A stretch of 10,679 nucleotides of DNA, taken from contig MU647026.1 of assembly GCA_026770585.1 (NCBI GenBank), forward strand, positions 43,988 through 54,666, in the 5' to 3' direction. Position numbers and translations under genes: made by a program. The notes under the pieces were generated by a model. It did not search any database. It worked only from the letters and a program-made list of their open reading frames with translations, and had not been told where the DNA came from. The stretch comes from Baffinella frigidus. Its lineage: Eukaryota > Cryptophyceae > Cryptomonadales > Baffinellaceae. Below are positions 5,846 to 10,679 of this stretch, in pieces; the first letter of the stretch is position 1; each line of letters begins with the position of its first letter.

Positions 5846-6712
5846 TTAAGTGTGCAGGGTGTAGATTTTAGGGGCTATGATACAGGGTGCAGGGTTCAGG
5901 GCACCTTGGGCCGGCGCACTCCCTCCCACACACCCCTCGCCTCTTGGAGCGTGCGCCGCCTCTCCGTCCTCCCCCCCCACTGACTCATCCACCATGTGCG
6001 TCCCTCCCTCTAGAGTATCGGCGTTCCCAGCAAAACCCACCCCGCCCCCTTCCGCACGAGTCCTCCCAGAAATTCCTGGAGCGTTCTCCTCCTCCTCGTC
6101 CTCACCTCTCACAGATTCATCCGCCCAGTGCGCCCACCCCACGGGTGTCGCAGCATTTGGAGGCTCGCCGTTTGCCCCGCCCCCTCCCACATGTGCCCTG
6201 CTCCCGTGTTCAGGAGAGGGATCCGGAGAGGGATGACGGAGAGGCAACACCCCCCATACAGCGTTCTCCTCCTCTCCGGAGATTTCTTCCTCCTCCTCAG
6301 ACATACCCTCGCACGAGAGACTGGGGGGGAGGCAGCTGGCACTCTCCCCACCCTGCACTGCCGCACCCCCTCCCATACGCGTCCTCCTGTCCGTGTGCGC
6401 TTCCACCCCGTCCCCCCCTCCCGTATGAGTCCTCCTCCCTGGAGTGTTCGCGTCCTCCCCGGCATGCGCATGAGCATGCTCTCCAACCCCAGGAGCGTTC
6501 TCTCCCTCACCAGAGCGCGCTCTGGTGAGGACGCGCTCTGGCGAGTCCTCTCCCTCACCAGACGCGGGAGGACGCGCGTCCTCCCCGGCCACGGACATGG
6601 CCTCGCACGTGTCGCACGTCTCGCTTCCAGGAGCGTCCTTTTCCGCCCCATCCTCCCCGGCCCGAGACATGCTCTCGCACGAGACACTCCCCCCGGTGTC
6701 GTGCACCCCCAC
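5846..6712 (-). CDS. Candidate acidic repeat ORF, doubtful gene
   Basis: An uninterrupted 288-codon minus-strand frame, rich in Gly, Glu, Ala and Pro. It contains degenerate repeats that can be aligned by eye: SCESMSRAGED, TCEAMSVAGED, SCEGMSEEEEE, WADESVRGEDE and MVDESVGGEDG, often followed by APG about 6-8 residues later. I see no signal peptide, membrane segment or known domain. Against a gene: other frames on both strands are also open for over 200 codons because the DNA is GC-rich and repetitive, and the last ~25 codons run into telomere-like sequence. The frame is bounded by repeats on both sides. It could be a disordered protein, a decayed gene or chance. Confidence 0.2.
   Translation of the reverse strand: MGVHDTGGSVSCESMSRAGEDGAEKDAPGSETCDTCEAMSVAGEDARPPASGEGEDSPERVLTRARSGEGENAPGVGEHAHAHAGEDANTPGRRTHTGGGDGVEAHTDRRTRMGGGAAVQGGESASCLPPSLSCEGMSEEEEEISGEEENAVWGVLPLRHPSPDPSPEHGSRAHVGGGGANGEPPNAATPVGWAHWADESVRGEDEEEENAPGISGRTRAEGGGVGFAGNADTLEGGTHMVDESVGGEDGEAAHAPRGEGCVGGSAPAQGALNPAPCIIAPKIYTLHT
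5946..6209 (+). repeat. 132 bp tandem duplication in the pyrimidine-rich segment
   Basis: GGAGCGT opens units at 5946 and 6078, and GAYTCATCC recurs at 5982 and 6114, both with an offset of 132 bp. CCCCGCCCCCT follows in each. The anchor GGAGYGTTC-like motif returns at 6439, 6492 and 6631 and, as AGCGTTCTCC, at 6259. The whole 5920-6715 segment therefore appears to be an eroded tandem repeat. Confidence 0.75.
6505..6585. repeat. Two perfect palindromes (26 bp and 20 bp)
   Basis: 6505-6530 is a perfect spacer-free palindrome with half-site CCTCACCAGAGCG. 6566-6585 is a second perfect one with half-site GGGAGGACGC. Between them, 6531-6563 repeats parts of both halves of the first (GCGCTCTGGCGAG and CTCTCCCTCACCAGA). 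Both are GC-rich and would form stable hairpins in single-stranded DNA or RNA. Confidence 0.92.
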
Positions 6713-6719
6713 GCCTGCA

Positions 6720-6835
6720 TTAGGGTGCAGGCTTCAAGTTAAAGGTTTGAGGTGTGAGGTGTGAGGATGCAGGGAGCAGGGTTTCAGGTGGAGGTTTGAG
6801 GTTTCAGGCTTGCCTTCCGCGCCCTCCTAACCCCC
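6720..6835 (+). repeat. Degenerate telomere-like DNA
   Basis: GGTTTGAGG, GTGTGAGG and GTTTCAGG units on the + strand, substituted but still recognisable. This closes the pyrimidine-rich segment. Confidence 0.65.
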
Positions 6836-6847
6836 TCCTGAATCAGG

Positions 6848-6919
6848 GTTGAGCGTTAAGGTTTGAGGTTTGAGGTTTGAGGGTTGAGGTTTGAGGGTTG
6901 AAGGTTGAGGGTCAAGGTT

Positions 6920-6985
<66 letters not shown>

Positions 6986-6989
6986 TGAT

Positions 6990-7035
<46 letters not shown>

Positions 7036-7058
7036 GGTCGAGGGTCAAGGGTCGAGGG
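6848..7058 (+). repeat. TTGAGGG heptamer array
   Basis: From 6919 to 7058 there are exactly 20 heptamers in one phase: nine perfect TTGAGGG, one TTGATGA, seven perfect TTGAGGG, then TCGAGGG, TCAAGGG and TCGAGGG. Upstream to 6848 the units are TTTGAGG-like and less regular. The unit is the reverse complement of the array at 1-91. The minus-strand frames here give TLNPQPS periodic peptides and are not genes. Confidence 0.96.
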
Positions 7059-7059
7059 T

Positions 7060-7380
7060 GTGAGGTAGGTGCGGGCTTTCAGGGTTTGAAGTTGGTTCGG
7101 GTCGAGCGGGGAACCGTGGACGTGGAGGGTGCAGTGGCCGCACAGCCGCTCGTCCTCAAGCTGCGCACCCCCTACCTTCCTGTCCCGGCGAGCAGCAGTG
7201 CGGACCCAGCATCCCCCCAAAGGCCCCGCACGGTGCACTGTCCCCCCTGGTCCTTCGTGCTCCCCGGGCACTGCCCCCGCCTGGAAAACGTGGGCCCGGG
7301 GTGATTGTTGGAATCTGGAAATGTGTTAAGGACACGGCTGTGTCTGCGCTCGAGAGACACCCAAACGTCTTGTGGGAGTA
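7060..7380. other. GC-rich unique stretch, no gene recognised
   Basis: Mixed, mostly non-repetitive sequence, C-rich around 7155-7285 and then balanced. Several overlapping short frames are open on both strands, and none has a recognisable product or a clear advantage over the others. It grades into the repeat cluster that begins at 7382. Confidence 0.5.
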
Positions 7381-7494
7381 TAAACAAGGGCTGCCGCTGG
7401 TCCTGAATGCAATGGCTCCAATGCCAAGCCAAAATCCGAGATGCAATATATTGGGGGATGAGACTAAAACGAGGGCATACCGCTGGTCCTGAAC

Positions 7495-7626
7495 TTATCC
7501 GGGAAACCCTATTTCTCTTTCATTTGATGGCAACCAAACTTACCACACAATTCGTTCTAGTAGTAATATTGAAGCATTTGTGTAGTATTTTTCGTTGCCA
7601 TCAAATGGAGAGAAAAAAACGGATAA
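7495..7626. mobile_element. MITE-like palindromic unit, copy 2 (full arms)
   Basis: CATTTGATGGCAAC at 7521-7534 is the perfect complement of GTTGCCATCAAATG at 7594-7607. Inside, AAACTTACCACACAA pairs imperfectly with the complement of TTGTGTAGTATTTTTC. Outside, TTTCTCT and TTATCCG on the left match the complements of AGAGAAA and CGGATAA on the right, so the arms extend with interruptions to 7495 and 7626. The inner 71 bp is related to 5648-5720. The element has no coding capacity. I saw no convincing target-site duplication. The family is unknown to me. Confidence 0.7.
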
Positions 7627-7733
7627 GAACGCACCCCTGACTCGGATAAGAAACTGGACAAGATCACCTCACTGGCATAGCCACACGAGAATGCTAGAGG
7701 GCCCTATTTAAAACCGTTTGCTTGTACAAGTGG

Positions 7734-7759
7734 GCATTTGTGTAGTAACTTTCGTGATG
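7734..7759 (+). mobile_element. Half copy of the MITE-like unit
   Basis: GCATTTGTGTAGTAACTTTC matches the right half of copy 2 at 7574 and of copy 1 at 5693. No left arm is recognisable upstream. Confidence 0.6.
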
Positions 7760-7878
7760 TTGGTCACGTAACTCTGCAAAATTAGCACAGTCACGAGGTT
7801 GGTTGCATTATCCTGATATACAAATCTTTACAACTCCACATGTAAATAGGATCCTCCAGCATTCTCGAGTGGAGAGTT

Positions 7879-7919
7879 GGGGGTGATCGTTTGACAAGAC
7901 ACTGGACGTGATCACCCCC
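7879..7919. repeat. Hairpin with 10 bp perfect arms
   Basis: GGGGGTGATC at 7879-7888 pairs exactly with GATCACCCCC at 7910-7919 around a 21 bp loop containing GACAAGACACTGGAC. The same 15-mer occurs at 4849-4863. No terminator function is implied. Confidence 0.75.
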
Positions 7920-7926
7920 GAGGCCC

Positions 7927-8186
7927 GAGGGTTTACCTCTGGTCCTAAACGCGCCCCCAACGTGCGCCGACTCATCCATCTCCTCCGCACTCACTAGGGT
8001 TTAGGTTTCCCCTAACCCTGAGCCCCACACCAGGCTGAGAGCTGGGATTTACGTTTCAGTGCTGCTCTCTGTCCCAATGCGGGCCTGTCAGAGCCCTGGG
8101 CCTAAATTCAAGAAGGGTTTGCCTCTGGTCCTGAATGCGCCCCAGAAGCAGCCTCGTGGTTCGACTCATCCATCTCATCCGCGCTC
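7927..8186 (+). repeat. Direct repeat pair, period about 186-194
   Basis: 7927-7990 and 8112-8186 share the CTCTGGTCCT motif, GCGCCCC and GACTCATCCATCTC followed by TCCGC, with a small length difference in the middle. Fragments of the same unit (GATCCATCTCCTCC at 8285, CAGCCTGGTTTGGG at 8314 and 8407) continue to about 8425. On the minus strand both copies read as an EEMDES/DEMDES peptide. Confidence 0.82.
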
Positions 8187-8214
8187 TCGCTCTCTGCCTG
8201 ATTTGGCTCTCCGA

Positions 8215-8800
8215 GTTTAGGGCTTATGGGCGAGGGTTGAGGGTTGAGGGTTCGGGGTGGAGAGCTGAGGGTTAAGGGTTTGGGGATCCATCTCCTCCCC
8301 GTCCCGGCTGTCAGCCTGGTTTGGGGCGTGGGTTTCAAGGTTCAGGGCTCAGAGTTCATAGGTGGTGGTTTAGGGTTCAGGGTTCGGGTTTGAGGGCTGA
8401 GGACATCAGCCTGGTTTGGGACGTAGGGTTTAAGGTTTAGTGCTTAGGGTTTAGGGAGTAGGGTTGAGGGATTAGGGTTCAAGGTTTGGTGGTTGGTGGC
8501 ATATTCTCCGCTCTCCGACTGGTGCAGTGCGTAGGGTTGAGGGTTGAGAGATCAGGGCTTAGGTGTTAGTCCGTAGGGTGTCGGGCATAGGGTTTGGGGA
8601 TTGGGATTCGGGGTTGTGGGTTTAGGGTTTGAGGTGCAGGGGGGAGGCACCGCAGCCCGTGGGGGCACCTGCTCATTTTTGTTTCTGGGATTAGGGTTCA
8701 GGGCTCGGAGTTCAGGGCTGAGAGTTGAGGGTTCGGCGATTAGAGTGAGGGGTTCAGCGTTTAAAGTTTGAGGTTCAGGGTTAGGGGTCAGATTTATGGG
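8215..8800 (+). repeat. Degenerate telomere-like DNA
   Basis: TTGAGGG, TTTAGGG, TTCAGGG and CTCAGGG units, G-rich strand +, interrupted by the fragments at 8285-8330 and 8402-8425, a short unlike stretch at 8495-8530, and a diverged GGGCACCTG...TGTTTCTGGG piece at 8663-8687 related to the dimer that starts at 8804. No gene is supported. Confidence 0.7.
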
Positions 8801-8803
8801 AGC

Positions 8804-9010
8804 ACCTGGGCGTGTCCGGTGTCGTAACCTGTTTCTGGGCTGGCCGCCCCCGGCCACCCCCAACACCACGCGACCTAACAGACTATTCTTAAGTTGACAT
8901 CCTGGGTTCACGGTACAGATTTGTCAACTTTGGAGGTACCTGGGCGTGTCCGGTGACGTATCCAGTTTCTGGGCTGGCCGCCCCCGGCCCCCCCCACACC
9001 CACGCGACCT
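8804..9010 (+). repeat. One-and-a-half-copy dimeric repeat, locus J (period 134)
   Basis: 8804-8876 and 8938-9010 are both 73 bp. They share ACCTGGGCGTGTCCGGTG, TTTCTGGGCTGGCCGCCCCC and end CACGCGACCT. Between them lies the third copy of the 61 bp core (8878-8938). Each half contains the palindrome-rich GGCCGCCCCCGGCC. Confidence 0.93.
8878..8938 (+). repeat. Dispersed 61 bp core, copy 3
   Basis: ACAGACTATTCTTAAGTTGA begins it and TTTGTCAACTTTGGAG ends it. It aligns ungapped to 216-276 with about 15 mismatches in 61. It lies 8.6 kb from copy 1, in the same orientation. Confidence 0.82.
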
Positions 9011-9146
9011 GAGGTTAGAGTTTAGGGGTTAGGGTTGAGGGTCCCTACGCGTCCCGCACGATTCAAGGTGCTCAGGATGGAAGAGAAGGCTCACAACATG
9101 TCCTGTTTTGTTGAGTCTTACCATGGGAAGTGTATCGCCCCTTGGA

Positions 9147-9187
9147 CCCTAAACCTCAACCCTAAACCCCAAACCCAAACCCTCAAA
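9147..9187 (-). repeat. CCCTAAA-type block, opposite strand
   Basis: CCCTAAA, CCTCAA, CCCCAAA and CCCAAAC units on the + strand, so the G-rich strand is minus. G-rich blocks of the other polarity lie on both sides (9015-9045 and 9405-9480). Confidence 0.85.
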
Positions 9188-9214
9188 CACTTGACGCTAC
9201 ACGTCAGCTCTAAG

Positions 9215-9266
9215 CACCCTGGTACAAACGCGCCGGATGGCACCCTGGTGCAAACGCTTCAGATGA
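9215..9266 (+). repeat. Adjacent 26 bp tandem pair
   Basis: CACCCTGGTACAAACGCGCC plus GGATGG at 9215-9240 is followed immediately by a copy at 9241-9266 with five substitutions. CTGGTACAAA also occurs in the 61 bp core, which may be chance. Confidence 0.85.
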
Positions 9267-9404
9267 CAAGGATAAGCTCGTCACCTTGATTAACCGGTGC
9301 GTGCGTGTCAGTGCGCAAAGGTTGTGGGACAGAGGGCTCGTAACCTGGCCTGTCCTGTTGAGCCTCTCCGCAGCCTCATCATCGGGGTGCGAACCCCACT
9401 GCTT

Positions 9405-9655
9405 CAGGGTTGAGGGGTTAGAGGTTAGGGTGCAGGGGTTCGGGGATGGGGTCTAGGGTGTAGGGTTTAGGGTTCAAGAGTTTATGGGGTGCTCACTCCA
9501 CTAGTTTTGGGTTTAGAGTTTAGGTGTGGGGGGGGGTGGGGGTTTGTGGGGGGTGGAGGGGGGGGGGTCAGGGTTTAAGTTGCAGGGTACAGGGGTTGGG
9601 GGATAGGGGTTGGGTGGTGGGGTTAGGGGTTAGAGCTTGCGGTGCTGGGTTTACG
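9405..9655 (+). repeat. G-rich telomere-like block with G runs
   Basis: TTTAGGG-like units at 9405-9490 and 9510-9655, with runs of 6-9 G at 9527-9569. The polarity reverses just after 9655. Confidence 0.8.
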
Positions 9656-9675
9656 GCTCTTCTGCGCAACCTATA

Positions 9676-10033
9676 CACCCTGAACCCCAACCTCCCAAAC
9701 GCCTACCCCCAAACCCGAATCTCTAATCCCTAAACTCAAAACAAACGATGAACCCTAAACCCCGAACCCCGAACCCTAAATCCTGAAACGCGTACCCCCC
9801 CCCCCTCCTCAATCCCGCGCCTCATCCTATCGTCGCATGCCCCCTCCCCCTCCTAACATGAAGGACTACCGAAACCCTAAACCGTCTTTCCCCGAACCCT
9901 AAACTCCAAACACAACGTAGAAGCCTCCGTTATCCCACACCCTAAACCCTGAACCCTAAACTCTAAACTCTAAACCCTAAACCCTAAACCCTAAACCCTG
10001 AACTCTAAACCCTAAACCCTAAACCCTAAACCA
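9676..10033 (-). repeat. C-rich CCCTAAA telomere-like block
   Basis: The C-rich strand is +. CCCTAAA, CCCGAAC and CCCTGAA heptamers lie at 9676-9795 and 9870-9910, then the cleanest run at 9936-10033, with at least eight CCCTAAA among CTCTAAA and CCCTGAA variants. A C-rich spacer at 9793-9860 interrupts it. Confidence 0.93.
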
Positions 10034-10437
10034 GTACCTCCTCCCCCTCCTCACTCCCACGCCGCATCCTCTCGTCGCTGCCCGCATGCCCCCCTCCCCG
10101 CCCTGGTTAGGGTTTGGGTCTTGGGGGTTGGGGGTTGGGGGTTGGGTCTTGGGGGTTGGGGTTTGGGTTTTGGGGGTTGGGGGTTGTTTTGGGGGTTGGG
10201 GGTTGTGGTTTGGGGTGTAGGGGTGAAGGGTGTAGGGTGTCGCAGCACGCTACCCCCCCCGCCCCACCCTGGTTTAGGGATTAGGGATTAGGGATTAGGG
10301 TATGTGTTTTGGGGATTAGGGTTGGGTTAAGGTGCATGGTTTGGAGGTTAGTGATTAGTTTTCGGTTTTACTGGTCAACGGAGACAGACATCCTCTCTTC
10401 GCTGCCCGCATCCCCTCCCCCCGGCCCTGGTTCAGGG
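9793..10437 (+). repeat. Recurring C-rich spacer module
   Basis: A spacer containing CCTCCTCA, CGCATCCTCTCGTCGCTGCC, GCATGCCCCC and CCCGCCCTGGTT recurs between telomere-like blocks, at about 9793-9860, 10035-10108, 10241-10273 (short) and 10389-10433. The last two copies lead directly into TTTAGGG-like sequence, as the one at 10035 does. A further CCTCCCTCCTCTCC at the right edge may begin another. Confidence 0.82.
10105..10240 (+). repeat. TTGGGGG heptamer array
   Basis: GGGGGTT heptamers with TCTTGGG and TTTTGGG variants, G-rich strand +. Dense runs of three to five G separated by two to four bases make it a good potential G-quadruplex. The opposite-strand frame gives a PNPQPP periodic peptide, not a gene. 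Confidence 0.92.
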
Positions 10438-10632
10438 TTTACGGTTTGGGATTAGGGTATGGGGTTTGGGGCTAAGGGGTTTGAGTTTGTTTTGGGTTTA
10501 GGAAATTAAGGTTCGGGTTTGGGGTTTGGAGTTTGGAGTTTAGGGGTTGAGGTTTAGGATTTCACGTTGCGCGTTCAGAGTTTAGGGTTTTAAAAAGACG
10601 GTTTACGATTTAGGGTTTCGGGGTTTCGGGTT
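10270..10632 (+). repeat. Degenerate telomere-like DNA at the right end
   Basis: TTAGGGA units (10274-10301, four in phase), then TTTGGGG and TTTAGGG-like units at 10430-10560 and 10575-10632, interrupted by the spacer at 10389. Nothing coding is recognisable. Confidence 0.75.
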
Positions 10633-10679
10633 CAACCTAACTCACCGGCAGACGGGCCCCTCCCCTCCCTCCTCTCCGT

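Larger units (their letters stand above)
7382..8135 (+). repeat. Four copies of a GGTCCTGAA-containing motif
   Basis: A ~25 bp motif of the form GAGGGYNTACCKCTGGTCCTGAA occurs at 7382-7407, 7467-7493, 7927-7949 and 8112-8135. The first two are 85 bp apart and closest to each other (CCGCTGGTCCTGAA). The last two share TTTRCCTCTGGTCCT and a longer downstream match. The second copy directly abuts the outer arm of the MITE-like unit at 7495. Confidence 0.85.
9082..9366 (+). repeat. Direct repeat pair, period about 249
   Basis: 9082-9118 and 9331-9366 share GGCTC, TAAC/CAAC, TGTCCTGT or GCCTGTCCTG and TTGAGYCT in the same order. Identity is moderate. Between them are a C-rich heptamer block (9147-9187) and a 26 bp tandem pair. 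Confidence 0.65.

Noticed and set aside
5887-6742. Three further frames of over 200 codons, two on plus and one on minus, overlapping the acidic ORF.
   Set aside because: Stop codons are rare in this GC-rich pyrimidine-biased DNA. The products are proline- or arginine-rich low complexity with no periodic motif as clear as in the chosen frame.
6827-7271. Minus-strand frames encoding TLNPQPS repeats, resembling a proline-rich protein.
   Set aside because: A 7 bp repeat gives a 7-residue periodic peptide in every stop-free frame. The DNA array explains it fully.
7703-7716. TATTTAAA as a possible TATA box.
   Set aside because: There is no plausible gene downstream, and one AT-rich octamer is expected by chance.
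4849-7905. An identical 15-mer GACAAGACACTGGAC at 4849 and 7892.
   Set aside because: Neighbouring sequence does not match, and one shared 15-mer in a 10 kb biased sequence may be chance. It is kept only as a note in the hairpin entry.
9035-9289. An 84-codon plus-strand frame.
   Set aside because: It crosses a CCCTAAA-type block and a 26 bp tandem pair. Only about 30 codons lie in other sequence, and those overlap a direct repeat.

Overview
The window looks like eukaryotic nuclear DNA from a subtelomeric or repeat-rich interstitial region. It has no prokaryotic gene organisation: no operons, no ribosome-binding-site and ORF pairs, and no recognisable conserved protein. The dominant motif is a degenerate telomere-like heptamer, TTTAGGG on the G-rich strand (the type used by most plants, green algae, dinoflagellates and some apicomplexans), with many variants: TTGAGGG, TTTCGGG, TTTTGGG, TTTGGGG, TTGGGGG and TTCAGGG. 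A protist or alga with a TTTAGGG-type telomere fits best. I cannot name the species.

Layout. 1-98: a perfect CCCTCAA array. 112-335 and 753-1010: two dimeric repeats sharing an inverted core. 1025-2160: a composite satellite in which a ~41 bp module recurs five times between GGTA tetranucleotide tracts and telomere-like tracts. 2160-3900: degenerate telomere-like DNA with unique islands at about 2260-2600 and 3290-3460 and a small hairpin/tandem cluster at 3526-3615. 3806-4424: a direct repeat flanking a pure TTTCGGG array. 4425-5190: mostly unique DNA rich in palindromes. 5140-5812: nested direct repeats, the last pair enclosing a palindromic MITE-like unit. 5846-6712: a pyrimidine-rich (+ strand) segment whose minus strand carries a repetitive acidic 288-codon ORF. 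6850-7060: a TTGAGGG array. 7300-8440: a repeat cluster with a second, clearer MITE-like palindrome. 8500-9400: more telomere-like DNA, a 134 bp-period dimer carrying the third copy of the core seen near the left end, and two smaller duplications. 9400-10679: telomere-like blocks of alternating strand, separated by a recurring C-rich spacer.

No gene is supported with confidence. Many open frames are by-products of heptamer arrays (7 nt out of phase with codons gives a 7-residue period in every frame) or of stop-poor GC-rich repeats. The only ORF worth listing is the minus-strand 5846-6712 frame, and it is weak. I saw no tRNA, rRNA, promoter or terminator that I could defend.

The main observations are organisational. 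Short segments of about 23-75 bp occur as one-and-a-half-copy direct repeats at ten or so separate places with different sequences. One 61 bp core is conserved without gaps at three loci while the flanking halves are private to each locus. The telomere-like arrays each carry their own variant and switch strand several times. All identities given are hand counts.
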